Assembly: GCF_004359215.1 (NCBI RefSeq)
Contig: NC_090627.1
Location: 106,671-170,670, forward strand
From: Bremia lactucae
Taxonomy: Eukaryota > Oomycota > Peronosporomycetes > Peronosporales > Peronosporaceae
Direction of reading: 5' to 3'
DNA: 64,000 bases
The notes beneath the pieces were generated by a model, which worked only from the letters and a program-made list of their open reading frames with translations, had not been told where the DNA came from and ran no database searches. Made by a program: the position numbers and the translations under genes. This document shows, piece after piece, positions 10,417 to 21,334 of the stretch (position 1 is its first letter; each line of letters opens with the position of its first letter).

Positions 10417-10615
10417 CGAACAAGTTATCTTGTTCGCTGGTGCGGTTTACAACCTTCACATGACAGCAGGGAGCCTCGTTCCCAGCTGGTTGTTGACGTT
10501 GAGAGCCTCGTCCGTCAGTATGACGAGACCCATCCAATGGATCATAAGGTCTATCAGAAAACACGCGCCTCTGGCGCCTGTAAATCGATGGCAAAACGTC
10601 AATCTCATCGCGCAT
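9926..10615 (-). pseudogene. Antisense accessory ORF of element B1
   Basis: Read opposite to pol. Two open stretches (10615-10331 and 10312-9926) lie in the same frame, separated by a single TGA at 10333-10331. The C-terminal part is a charged coiled coil (LEEGLDHERGKRRSLEQTV, then ERKYHAVRDELSSAHRSFED) with a basic tail GQIRPRKK. Across the TGA the residues NSPMVVAEE match NSPLVVVEE in B2 in the same frame, which argues for past coding use. It overlaps the integrase tail head-on. Function unknown. Confidence 0.6.
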
Positions 10616-10639
10616 CTCGATAGAGATGCGAGCCCTTCC

Positions 10640-11535
10640 CCTGGATCACTGGTGACCCGGCGAGGACGCCGGAGGAGATCGCTGCCCGCGACGCTCTTCA
10701 TGAGCATTACCTTACGCCGAAGGTAATGACGCGAAGCCAGTATCTGACGCGTTTACGTGATCAAGCTTGTGGGGCTTCGGTGACCTGCATGAGAAAGATT
10801 CTGATCGTTTTGTTTCCAAACGAAACAAGGAGTGAAAACGAAGTCTCATTTGAGAACTGGGTTCACCGGGCCCGCAAACTCCGTAATATCTGGAATATCA
10901 GAGAGTCTGCGGATTAAGGTGAAGCTTCGCTTCGACTTCGCTAAGCTTTAGGCCAAAGGCCAGTTACGTTCAGCATTTATGCCACAAAACGAAGTAAGGC
11001 TAGCCGATATTTCAGTGCTACGGTTGACCGTACAACCAAGGATCGAAGCCGCACTGAGGCTTTAGATCCACCTAATCCCACGTTTAGTAGTGGGAAGCGA
11101 CGTTTGACGCGAGTTGACCCTCAGCTTGGAGCTCAAAAATGTCAACGTTGTACGGGCAATCTTGCCGAAGAGGTACCTCGAACTCCCAAGAGTTTTTGGA
11201 AGAGGGTTACCCTAGCCACTTCACCAGATACTAGTATTGACCCTCACGACGACGTCGCTTTAAAAGTTTCTCCACATGAAACTGAAGGTTTCCCCGCGCA
11301 TCAAGCGGTGCGGGAGGGGGCCGAAATTTCGGCGGAAGCATTTGATGCTCAACGACACGAGGTGCAACTTCTTCGTGAGGTCCTTGCTCGGGTTGGGAGC
11401 TCTTTTGAGGCGGTTCGGGCGTCTTTCGCCGAAATCGCTTTTACCACGTAAAGAGGGCCAGTTGGATATCCTGGTGAGGATGCAACAATCTGCGGCACGA
11501 CCGCCTGTCTCGGCGCAAGCGCCTTCAAGTCCAAG
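10640..11535 (+). pseudogene. Antisense accessory ORF of element C1
   Basis: Lies 3' of integrase and opposite to it, as in C2. Open pieces include 10726-10917 (RSQYLTRLRDQA, then SENEVSFENWVHRARKLRN) and 11104-11451 (AEAFDAQRHEVQLLREVLARV), followed in another frame by GQLDILVRMQQSA near 11460. The same order is found at 50717-51930 in C2. The C-terminal part is coiled-coil-like and ends in a proline-rich tail. Frameshifts and stops break it. Function unknown. Confidence 0.6.
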
Positions 11536-11555
11536 TGGGAAGGGTCCCGATATGG

Positions 11556-12960
11556 CTAAAGCAAGCCAACGTAAAACACTGGATGTGTACGCAGCTTGTT
11601 GGGAAGGTTTAGCGTATAAGCTAGGCCCTTCTTGGCCACGAACGTAAATGGTCCAATAAAGCGCGGGCGAAATTTGGTCTTGAAGACCGCGGATACCAAG
11701 TTGGTAGGTAGGTTCTTAGCGTTTAGTAAAACTCGGTCTCCGACCATATACGAATTAATACAGTTTCTGCTTTTGGCATCTGCTTCTTGTTTTTGTTTGT
11801 CTTGGCTATCAGCCATCGTATCTCTTACATGTCTTAAGATACTAAATCGCGTCGCGAGAAACTCGCTTACTTGTTTCCGAACGGTAACAGGGCTGATATC
11901 AGCAAGCCTATCGGCCGATTCTCCCCCACCAAGCCCTTAACCCTGCAGTGGTATCGTTAATGGAACGCGCGGTTGGTAAGACCGTTTACATAGAACACAG
12001 TATAGCCTGTAGAGGCATGAACAGCGTCATTGAACGCAAACTCCACTACTGGGAGCATTGAGCTCCAGCGCTTTGGTGTCTGAGCACACACGCTGCGTTA
12101 AACGTCTTCAATGACGCGATTGACAAGTTCAGTTCGACCATCGGTCTGTGGATGGTCCGCAGTGGACATCTCCAATCTGGTTATAAGCACTCGGAAAATT
12201 GATTTCCAGATTTACCCGTAAAATCGGGGATCCCGATCAGAGATAATTGCCACTGGCAAACCATGTTTTCGAAACACGCGATCGATGAACAGCTTAGCTG
12301 TACCGTCTCCATCAATGGAATCTGGCACGGCTGCTTAGTAAGCCATTTTGCTCAAACGGTCAACAAAGACCACTATACCGGAGTTACCGGCTGAATCTTT
12401 CGGTAGCCCAAAGACGAAATCCATACTAATGGACTCCCACAATCCTATGGGGACGGGAAGACTCGCCAGTGGCGCAGCAGCATGTGTCGAGGGTTTAATC
12501 CGTTGGCACGTTTCGCATGTGCGAATATATGTGCTGACCCATTTTTAAAGTTTGGGCCACCGACTCTGGCCTATGAAGCCGTAGGTCTTTTCTCAAGCGA
12601 GATGACCACCAAGGACAGTATCGTGTGCCTCATATTGGATCCGGTACTTCACCTCCTCATCATGAGGAACAATGACACGCGGAGGGTCCGCGATGTTTGT
12701 GCAACAGGTTGTTATCGATAGAAATCGATGTAACCTTGCACGCAAACGTGCCGCCAATTTAATACCCAATTTGAGTCCTATAACGCTCGTAGCAGAGCTG
12801 CACACTGTTTATCCTTGGCGTAAGCCGAACTGATTAATTCAGGAATAGGTGACGAGATAGTCGTTGAATGAGAATCTCATAATCCGGCCTGCGTGATAAC
12901 GCGTCGGCCAAAGCATTTTGCTTGCCGGGCTTATACTTCACCACGAAGTTGGATTCCGCA
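11556..12960 (-). pseudogene. Integrase of element C1
   Basis: The N-terminal zinc module begins near 12650 (YEAHDTVLGGH). The core keeps the triad: D in MDFVFGLPKDS (about 12420), D in ISDRDPRF (about 12240) and E in DGRTELVNRV (about 12140). A stop after SKMAY near 12334 interrupts the core. The C-terminal module is open at 11816-11556: MVGDRVLLNAKNLPT, RFIGPFTFVAKKG, FYVGLL. All parts needed for strand transfer are recognisable but not in one frame. Confidence 0.8.
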
Positions 12961-12971
12961 AAAAAAGATAG

Positions 12972-14118
12972 TTATCGGGCCATTTTCTGTGAGAGATGGG
13001 GCGACTTAGTCGCCGTGCGCAATGATGTGTGATCTGTAAAAATCACAAACGGCTTAGAGCCGAGTGGATGACCTCTGAATTTGACGAGAGCATACTTCAT
13101 AACAAGGAACTCTTTGTCATGAACTGGGTAGTTCTTTTCCGCAGCTTTAAGCTTTTTAGACTCGAACGCAATAACACGTTGATGCCCATCAACATCTGTT
13201 TGTAACAGAGCACTGCCAATGGCAAAATCTGATGCGTCAAAGACGATACTGAAAGGCCAATTTGGGTTTGGCAGTACCAGAATCGGGGCATGGATAAGAC
13301 TACCCTTAACTGCTCGAAAAGCATTATTTTCGGTGCTAGTCCAGCACCATTCTATATCTTTCTTTAGGAGTTTAGATAATGGCCTAGCCATATCAGCGTA
13401 ATTTTTGCTATATTTGTGTAAATAATTGGCGAGACCCAACCACTTAAGCAAATCCTTTTGGTTTTTAGGAACCGGCCAATCTACTATGGCTTTTACCTTA
13501 GCGGAATCGCTCTAAGGCATCGCTTTCCAATGAAGTTTTCTAAAGAAGGAATTTCGTCTGCGCCAAAAATGCATTTAGATGCATTGGCATACAATTTTTT
13601 TGTGCGCATGCATTCGAGCACTGCTCGCAAATGGTCTAAATGGTTTTCCATATCCGACCGACCCTGCTCCGCACGACTATGGACAAAAATGTCATCGAAA
13701 TAAGTCTGTGCATAACCTCGATGAGGGCGAAACAGTTGCGTCACTAGACGATTAAATGTTGCCGGGGCGTTGGAAAGCCATTGTGGAAAACCAGCCACTC
13801 CCATTACATGCCGCTTTGGGTGCTAACCGCTGTAAGCGGGATATCACTAGCTCGCATAAGCACTTGGTAGTAACCATTGACTAAGTCCAATGCACTGTAC
13901 ATTGTACATCCCACCATATTGTTCTAAAGAACATCTTTTCTAGGAATGGGGGTTTGGGCTGGTATAGTGGCAGCCTTAAGCTTATTATAAGCATGTACAA
14001 TGCGCCATTTACCATTTGGCTTTTTGACACAAAAATGTCGGTGTCGAATGAGGAGATTTGTTCTCTCGTAACATTTCAGCCTCGTGCTTTGCATGGAAGA
14101 AATCGTCAATGACGTCAC
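12972..14118 (-). pseudogene. Reverse transcriptase-RNase H of element C1
   Basis: Fingers NGKWRIVHAYNKLKAATI (about 14020-13960), palm block NAPATFNRLVTQLF and catalytic YFDD box at 13702-13691, then an intact 159-residue piece (13451-12972). That piece covers the connection and RNase H: LGLANYLHKYSKNYADM, FDASDFAIGSALLQ, AAEKNYPVHDKEFLVMKYAL and FTDHTSLR. It is the best-preserved polymerase region of family C here. A stop and frameshifts around 13920 and 13490 separate the pieces. Confidence 0.85.
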
Positions 14119-15640
14119 ACTGCTCCTTTGGTAAAAGCCATTGTTCTTGTGACACAGTATTTGGTTCCCATTACTAAGTCAATTTCATGATGAACACTTC
14201 TATCCGGAGCTAAAACAGATGGTGGGTTATTACATACCTTATCTTGGAATTCCTTAATTAAGGAATAAAAAGGATCCGTAGGATCTTCCAGGATCGGTGA
14301 CCCATTTCGCGCACAAAGTGCACCTTTTGTGTCATCCAGGACAGCTTCGTCTAGAAGTGACGATGAGTTTAACTCAACCATAGGTCGAATGACCATCATT
14401 TCAGATAAGTCACCAGTTTTTAAGACTCGACCGCACTCATCAATAGACATTTCGTCTAGCTCTAAAAGAGCATGTAACGAGAGGATTGCCGCAAGGCTTA
14501 CTTCCCCCTCAATGTTACCGGTTACGCCATTTACAAGCGTATGTACTTGCTCACTCGTATCACTTTGTGAGGGTATACACGCTTCGTGTCCATCCTGTCT
14601 TGGAGTGAAGATGAAGACAATACGCCTTTTAGAGGCCGGGACATTCACGTCCCCAGGGTTTTCAGCCTGTATTGGTTCTATACAAGACATGGTGTCTAAT
14701 TTGACATCCGATAAAGAGTTAAAAAACTCAACTTCCTTATCCAGCGAACGTTTACGTGTCGCCTCACGTGCATTAGGAGGATTTGACCCAAAATGCCCTG
14801 GCGAACCGCCAATAGTGTCACTATTGACACTTAGGATGGTGCCACCTCGGCCGACCATACTCGGTGGACTTAGACGTGCCACTCCACGTATCTCAGGGAT
14901 ATTGCACGCTGCTTTCAGCATTTAGTGAATCGTTAGTATAGCGAGTGTTACTCGACGAAGTACGTGCCGTTTTACTTATTTCTGCTCAGTCGGGCTCAAA
15001 ATTAATGTTTTTAACATTAGAGTTTATTAACTCAGACATGCCAATGTCTAAAACAGTGACAGACTCATTCTTGGTATGGCCTGGCTAGAACATCATGAAC
15101 CGAATTAGTAATATTTATTGTGAGGAGTAGCTTCTCCAGACAAGCTATTGATAAGCCTTTCTGGCAAAAGCCACGGCTTCTTTTCAGGGGCGAGATGAGA
15201 CATTTTACTGTCTTCACTCCCCTGACCGTGGATCAATTGGAAGTCTAAGACCTTAGGCGCCACGCGCAATATTCCTAGCAAAGTTTTGGAGAGTCATGGA
15301 CCCACCTTTGCTAGGCAACAAATGAGATCATATCTCGAATCCAAATCAAGGACGAGACAGCGTTCCATACTGTCAAAGTCCAGAAACTTTATACCTAAGT
15401 TCAATGGAACTTTGGGAACAGTGACCCGAGTCCCTGTCCCTAAGCAAACAGTGTTATTGTATTATCTCCATGCGCTCTAAGTACCTCCACGTATTGTTGA
15501 TTTCCCTCAATAGAAAGGCGTCGAGCATAATTGCAAGACACTCCTGAGTCAATTAAAATTGACCACGGCTTACCAAAGCCCTTTACAATCGAAATGAGCA
15601 CCAAGCTAATTGGGGCAAGGTTCTATTTATTCTCACCTCC
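14115..15640 (-). pseudogene. Protease and protease-RT linker of element C1
   Basis: The protease active site reads LIDSGVSCNYARR near 15560-15525: D-S-G-V where D-S-G-A is usual. The second lobe (LVLDLDSRYDLI) is near 15345. The linker carries PEKKPWLLPERLINSLS (about 15190-15135) and then an open 268-residue stretch (14921-14115) ending in the segment before the RT fingers, with LDEAVLDDTKGA and PFYSLIKEFQDKV. A plus-strand protease-like scrap (15061-15105) sits inside the linker and is reported separately. Confidence 0.65.
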
Positions 15641-15687
15641 TTGAGGTTTAACCGAGCCTAGGTCTTCCCCAGAAGGGCGCCCCGCAT

Positions 15688-16706
15688 CTACTGGGTATCG
15701 ACGTTTCCCCGCACCGTACCAGATCTCTGGTATAGGTCGGAGTTGGAGCTCTTTCGGGCTTTACGCAAATTTCGAAGTGGGCAGGCAGGGCGTAAATGTT
15801 TCGTGCATTCGCGCACATAACATCTACGGATGGTCTTATGCTGTTCCACAGCTTGAAGAGCCTCTTCTCCTTCCTCAACGAGGCTTATAAACATAGGTTC
15901 CGCTCTATTAGACGGAACCCATGTGCTCGAAGAGCTTGTTCGGTAAACAGGCGTGCTAACGCGGGCAGACTTAAAGTCAAAGTCGGCGCGTAGCGCTATG
16001 GCAACTGCCTCTTCGAACGTAGCCGGATGAGATCGGAACAATTCCGTCCGGGCAATGCCTTCATTGAGACCCCCCATAAAAAAGGTCACTACAATTGCCT
16101 CTTGCACCGGGTCTTGATGCATAGATGCAATGAGAGTTCTCAACTCCTGGACAAAGACCCCCAGGGTTCTTTTACCCTGCCGAGTCGCTAGGAGTCGTGC
16201 TCGCATGCAAAAAGCCTGATCAGGCGGTGCAAACATGCTGGTCACTTGCTGTTTCAGCGAATCCCATGAGGGGAAAGCGTCGTTTATGGATGTGCTGCAC
16301 ATTAATGCCCACTCTATGGCTCTACCTCCAAGTTTGGACATGGCCATAGCCACATTTGCCTTTCTGGTAAGAACAAGACGTAATCAATGGACATTTCCAT
16401 TTGCTCAATTCAAAAAGGGAGATTTTCTCCCTCTTTTCCCTCATTTTTTTTTACATTTACAGTTAGAGGGCGAGCCCTCGGCTCTGAGTCAGGTACGGAG
16501 ATGTACCGGGTAGGCATAGATGCCGCTAAAGGGTCCTGTACCTGACCGATCAGGGAGGCTTTGTACCGCATGAAAGCTTCAAGCCTTGCATGCAGGACCT
16601 CTGGTCCCTGGGAAATAATAAATTCCACGTGCTCAAGCCCGAATAAGATTTTGAGCTTGTCATAAGCGGCGCGTTGCGCTTCTGACAATTCTGGAACCTC
16701 TTTCAC
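15688..16706 (-). pseudogene. gag of element C1
   Basis: Two open pieces. The N-terminal one (16706-16410, 98 residues) starts [19 protein letters not shown]. The core (16353-15688, 221 residues) has WALMCSTSINDAFPSWDSLK, MFAPPDQAFCMRARLLATRQ and SHPATFEEAVAIALRADFD, typical of retrotransposon Gag. The zinc knuckle at about 15822-15780 is abnormal (CYVRECTKHLRPAC), with the first cysteine pair misplaced. A frame break near 16360-16410 separates the pieces. Confidence 0.75.
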
Positions 16707-16766
16707 TGTCGTAAAAAATAAGTCTTGTAAAGACTCAGGCGTAGGTTGACTACGAGTGCTACCAGG

Positions 16767-17251
16767 TGTAGCGGAGCTATCACGCTCCTAAAGTCAGAGA
16801 AAGACTCTCAGACTCAGAGAGTCACTTAGTTCTATTGAGCTTATGGGTTTAACAACTCTGGGAGTCGTACATGCTATTAAAGCTTAAGGAATCCTAGTTC
16901 AAGGGATTCAGGGGTTCGTAAAGCCAAGTGGCAACTAGTGCCCAAGAGGATATACCTTAGAAAGGCTTCTATCTCTTACAAATCAATGCGCAAGCCTTAG
17001 GAAGGCACTTAACGCTTTAAGATCAATGAGGAACTGCACTTTATTTAATTATTTAAATCTAAAAACCTTACCCTAGCTAATTTAAAATAGATTTCGGCCC
17101 CAGATTTATATCTGGCGGCGACCACATAATTATTGCCCATATTTAATGGGATTTAAGCAACTAACTATTTTAAAATTAGATAAAGGGTATTTTACCCATT
17201 TAGTAAATGTACCACAACAACGGTTCTCCAACCGATGTGTGCCCCATTACA
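16767..17251 (-). repeat. 5' LTR of element C1
   Basis: About 485 bp, running from TGTAATGGGG (minus strand, at 17251) to GCTACA at 16767. It matches the LTR at 50024-50500. It is followed inward by the primer site TGGTAGCACTCG on the minus strand (about 16764-16752), which shares the TGGTAGCACT core of the other families. Confidence 0.85.
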
Positions 17252-17301
17252 CTATCAGCTTAAAGACATGAACTTTCCCTAGTGACCCTGCCAGTTTAGC
17301 A

Positions 17302-17721
17302 GTGGTCAATAAAACTACGTCCTATGACCGACCTCTCGGCGGTATCATAGGCGAGTTTGATGCTAAAAGCGTGAGCGAGGCTCAACGCTTTTTGATTAAG
17401 CGATTAGCCATCACACGAAAAGTCCGTGACGAGATGGCAAGCGCACAGGACAAGCAAAAAGAATATGCTGACCGAAATGGTCTCAAAATTAACGAACGCT
17501 TTAAAGTGGGTGAAAAAGTACTATTAAGTATTGCTACCCTACCTAAAAATGCAATTTTTGTACTACCTGGAGGTACTACGAAGTTGTTGCACCGTTTCAT
17601 TGGGCCCTTTAAGGTGGTAATAGAGGTTGGTGACTCAAATTATAGGCTCACCCTTCCCTCGTATATAAAGACGCGCCGTATTTTAAGTGGGTCGTCTGAA
17701 ACGGTATGTAGACTCAAATGA
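17302..17721 (+). pseudogene. Integrase C-terminus of element A2
   Basis: A 139-residue open stretch with the post-core helix (RDEMASAQDKQKEYADRNG), the VGEKVLLSIATLPKNA segment and the GPF/Y module HRFIGPFKVVIEVGDSNYRL. The catalytic core is missing because the element starts here. It ends 62 bp before the antisense ORF's stop, so the two run tail to tail. Confidence 0.8.
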
Positions 17722-17782
17722 GCCTCATACCCCCATTCGTCGAAGAAGACGATGGTGACGCCGACTGTGAGTCTAGCGGCGA

Positions 17783-18747
17783 TCAGATGAGGGAGACGGT
17801 GAATTTACTTGGTGACTGCCTATGAAAAGGAGCACCAGCTGAGGCCTCTTCGCTAGTCTCAAATGGACTAGCAGAAGTAGCGTAGTGAGAAGAAACAGGG
17901 GGTACAGTACCGCCCATGATTTCTTTCACACGCAAGCGGGCGATATTAATTCGCTGCGACCGCTGTATCATCGCATCGGAATGCGGATGAATGCGGCGCA
18001 AGAATTTCGCCTCGTATTGGTCGGGCGTTTCATTTAAACGCAACACGACCGGGTCTTCCATAATTTAATGACACCATAATAGTTTTGAGCATTTAGAAAA
18101 GCGCGTTTTTTGAGCGACGCTATTGTCCCGTTTACACGAGGCCATTCAGAGAGAGGGAGCATAAGTGATATGCCACCCGTCACACAGCCACGTTTAATAC
18201 GGCTGGCTTGTGACAGCGACTAAGCACATTCACGCGTCGTCGGCGGAGCGTTACGCTCAGAATCCTCTATGTCAGAACCATTATGGATAATGGTCTGAGC
18301 AAAAGACGGTGTGGTTTTACCCAACGGAGAAGCGGCTGCGCCTTTATGGGCAGCGCTCGCAATAACCGTCGCTGCGCTATCCAGCGCAGACGACGAGACA
18401 GCATTCGTAAGTGTTGCTGTCTCCATGTTATGAGCAATGATAGAAGTTTGGATGGGCAATAATGTGCCATCATCCTTCCTCGTGAGATCCTTGTCCGCAT
18501 CATTACTTTGAGGTGACGGCAACGGTCTCGACTCATTGTAGTCGACAATGAGCGACGGATCAACATCCTCACTGATTAAGTGGGATGAATCCTTAAGCCC
18601 CGTTAACGCGACAGCAGCAGTAGCGGTCGGCGTTTCAGCTAAGGCATTGGACGCTGCAGGGCGTGTTAACGCGGCGCGCGCGCTAAATGCAAGAGTTAGT
18701 GGGCGTCTTCGCAGACGACCCTCCAACGTTGCCCATGTAGGTGGCAC
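17783..18747 (-). pseudogene. Antisense accessory ORF of element A2
   Basis: Opposite to pol, between integrase and the 3' LTR, starting 157 bp inside that LTR. An intact 175-residue N-terminal part (18747-18220) is Ala/Ser/Thr-rich and acidic, and holds DVDPSLIVDYNES at about residues 60-72. A 92-residue part in another frame (18061-17783) reads LNETPDQYEAKFLRRIHPHS and RINIARLRVKEIMGG. The DPSLxVDYxxES motif recurs in the family B antisense ORF. A frameshift and stop near 18220-18062 separate the parts. No known family recognised. Confidence 0.6.
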
Positions 18748-18903
18748 CTTTGGCGCCGTGTATGAAAACAGAGGTCGCTAGAGTGAATCAGAGACTTAGC
18801 GGCGCGTCAAGCAGCATAGTTCTTCCTTCCACTTTATCGAAGTTTAAAATGTAACTTCGTTCTTTAAGGGAGTGGATAGTGTAACTGGCTAAAGTTGCCC
18901 TAA

Positions 18904-19410
18904 TGTTACACAGTCCCCGTTAAATACACTTGGTGTACTCAAGGGGATGGTCAATTTCTTAAATAAAGTAATTAGACCCACCACTTGAGTGTGGTTCACA
19001 TTTGTGACCAACCCTTGTGTATGTGATGCACATAGGTGCATTCACATTAGGAGGGATGTCGCCTAGCGTCATCCGTTACGCGAGATATATAGAGATACGC
19101 TCGCAAAACATATTAGTGTAATCAATAGAGATGACAGTTCAATTTGGTAAAAATTGGAATTTATATTTAATGCGATTATATTTAAATCGGTCTCAAACTA
19201 CTTTCTACTTATCAAGTGCGCACGAGGAGTCGAATCACCGCTCCCGTGACGACACGTTTACCAGAGTACCTAGTGCGTTGGATGAGGTCGCTAAGGCGCC
19301 CACCACAATTACCTCACGGCACACGAAATTAGACGGTCAAACAGCTTCTCCGCTGCGCTAGGGTGTGTGCTTAAGTAGAGCGTGCCCCCATAAAGACTTG
19401 CCCACCTACA
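18904..19410 (+). repeat. 3' LTR of element A2
   Basis: Begins TGTTACACAG and ends ACCTACA, about 507 bp. It matches 52281 onward (A3), 58272 onward and, reversed, 1-110 and 47270-47673. Ends follow the TG...CA rule. Upstream sequence (gggctaaagttgcccta type) is shared by all copies. Confidence 0.8.
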
Positions 19411-19620
19411 ACTTTCAACTTAAGAAGTGCGCACGTGAAGACGGATTACCGCTTCCGTGACGACACTTGTACTAAAGTACTTAGCTCGTTGGGTGAGGTC
19501 GCTTAGGGGCCCACCAACAATCTCACTGCACGTGTGAGAAGACGGTCAAACCGCCTTCTCACTGTGCCTAAAGGTGTGTGCGTAAGTAGAGCGTGGCTGC
19601 TATAGTAGCACCTGTCTACA
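19411..19620 (+). repeat. Second copy of the family A LTR tail
   Basis: Repeats the last 200 bp of the preceding LTR with divergence (AAGTGCGCACGTGAAG, TCCGTGACGACAC, GGTGAGGTCGCTTAGG, GTAAGTAGAGCGTG), ending CTGTCTACA. The LTR end at 47270 looks like this second copy. It is either a tandem duplication inside a longer LTR or a second broken LTR. Confidence 0.6.
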
Positions 19621-21270
19621 CCCACCCTTGTGTCTTAATGTGCTTTCGCATTTAAGGGGATCAAGACATCATCTGCGATTTAAAAAAGTAAGCTCGCCAT
19701 GCAGGAATACACATCTACAGATGGCATCCAATCATTGGATAAAGTTTATATTTAATTACATTTGGTTTAAATATATTTCCCTAGTCGAACGTGAATAAAA
19801 CAGTGTCTAGTTTTAATCTAGCCACATCATTTGTCAAAAGGATCCAAAAAGACGAGTGAAGGTATTCTACTTTCATACTTCACTCCTACTTAGTGGCTTG
19901 CACTTCATTTGCTGCATCATTGGGGACAAAATAATACTTTTATTGTTGCCTAAATTGTTTATCGGGCATATAAATCTAAAATTCCCTTGCGGATCTCCAA
20001 TATCAATGACGCTATTATAGGATACTTCTTGTCCTCAAAACTGCATCTCATGCTTTACGCGCAAGTAAAAATATCGTTTGCCTTGCAAAAGGATATATGG
20101 AGCTTTGATTTCTCGTGGTGAAGCGTGTGTCGACACAATATTGGTTAAAACGCAACTTTTTAAAATGGCTGTGTCATCACTCCCGGGGCTAACTATATTT
20201 TGGTGTTGTCGCATGGTGTTAAGTCATCTGGTCGCTCAATCGTCGCATGAATACCCAATTTTCTCTTCCAGATGATTTCAATTATCGATGAGCGTGATGT
20301 ATATATTTGAAATTTCGTTTCTGCAGCTGGTGGTAAAAACATGGTCTTAATTAATCTGAACTTTTTTCCAGCTCAATGCTTGCGATGCGAAATAACGCAT
20401 GAATGTCGCATCCATTTCCGAACAGTCCAAGAAAGTTGCTGGAAGTTTTTTTTACGGCATCTCGATTAGTTGTCGGCTTGCTTCCGATATTGTGACCACA
20501 GCAATTGTTGAGCTTGTACAATGGTTCGATATGACATTACTTTATATCTTAATGGCGCAATGAGTCTATTAAATACCTAAGCACGTGATATTGGCTGCAA
20601 AATATTCAATATGTTGTGCTTTGTCTTATTTGTTAAGCAAACGTGTCGTTAATTTTCGTGCAAAAAGAAGCCATCATATTTATATGAATCAGATGCCGGC
20701 TCTATTTGTCGCAACGAAAAAGTCAAGATTTCCACGTGTCCTACGCTAAAAGGCTTTATCTCCGTCCAGGAACGGGAGGATGTCGTCCCGCTCACGTCTT
20801 GTCCATAAAAGTGGATTCGCGCATGCCAGCGCATCACGTTATCCGCTCGTTCTTTTTTTAAGAAACTTCGGTTGGGGGAGGCACAAATTGCTAAACAGTG
20901 ACATTCTTGTATGATAAACAGGACTGTCATGTCTACTCTTTATCTATCATAAGATATTTATTGCCCGATAGCCACTGCAAACTAACAAAGCCTATGGTCA
21001 CCGCACAGTCAGGTCCCCCATTCTATTTCAAGCAAGATAAATGGTATTGGATCTTCCACCTGATCGGAGTTTTTCGAAAGTCTCGTTATATTAGCTCATA
21101 CTTGCTATTGTTAGCGTCACTATCCCTTACAACTTGCATAAAAAATCTAATCTTTTTCGCATTAGGTCTACTGCGACAAGGCTACCACCACTTCATTGGT
21201 GGCAATCGATTGCATGACTCGTCTAATTTTAATTTTTGTTTTCAAGAGACCGCTACAGTTTTAATTGGAG
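19621..21270. other. Unassigned island sequence
   Basis: AT-rich sequence without a recognisable gene. The first 70 bp (cttgtgtcttaatgtgc) weakly recalls the U3 part of the family A LTR. Short open stretches (for example 20078-20275 and 20898-21353) show no family motifs and look accidental. The last part should contain the promoter of the effector candidate. Confidence 0.35.
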
Positions 21271-21274
21271 CGAG

Positions 21275-21293
21275 TCATTATCATTTTGCTTCC
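21275..21293 (+). promoter_or_regulatory. Possible oomycete initiator (Inr) region
   Basis: TCATTATCATTTTGCTTCC lies about 45-60 bp before the effector start codon. Oomycete core promoters often carry a TCA(T/C)T-type initiator followed by a pyrimidine/T-rich flank, usually 50-100 bp before the ATG. Spacing and composition fit, but the motif is short. Confidence 0.35.
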
Positions 21294-21334
21294 GTCTCAG
21301 TAAGATCTCTTTCTTTCTTATTTCAACGAGCGAC

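Larger units (their letters stand above)
4286..10640 (+). mobile_element. Ty3/gypsy element B1, no 3' LTR
   Basis: Order is 5' LTR, primer site, gag, protease, reverse transcriptase, RNase H, integrase, then an antisense ORF. The 3' LTR is missing: near 10640 the sequence passes into minus-strand element C1. Stops and frameshifts break gag, protease and reverse transcriptase, while integrase is largely intact. Bases 6032-8894 are almost identical to 23925-26787 in element B2 although the flanks of the two elements have diverged. Confidence 0.85.
10640..17251 (-). mobile_element. Ty3/gypsy element C1, minus strand, no 3' LTR
   Basis: Reading leftward from 17251: 5' LTR, primer site, gag, protease, reverse transcriptase, RNase H, integrase, then an antisense ORF (plus strand). 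The 3' LTR is absent; near 10640 the sequence joins element B1. The right end abuts integrase sequence of a family A element. Family C recurs as C2 (50024-52280) and C3 (29617-30026 with 36721-40250). Confidence 0.85.
17252..19620 (+). mobile_element. 3' part of Ty3/gypsy element A2
   Basis: Begins inside integrase, right at the C1 LTR boundary, and continues through an antisense ORF into the 3' LTR. The upstream part of the element is not present to the left of C1, so the junction is not a simple nested insertion within this window. A3 (52281-58561) is the fuller copy of the family but has lost the antisense ORF. Confidence 0.8.
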
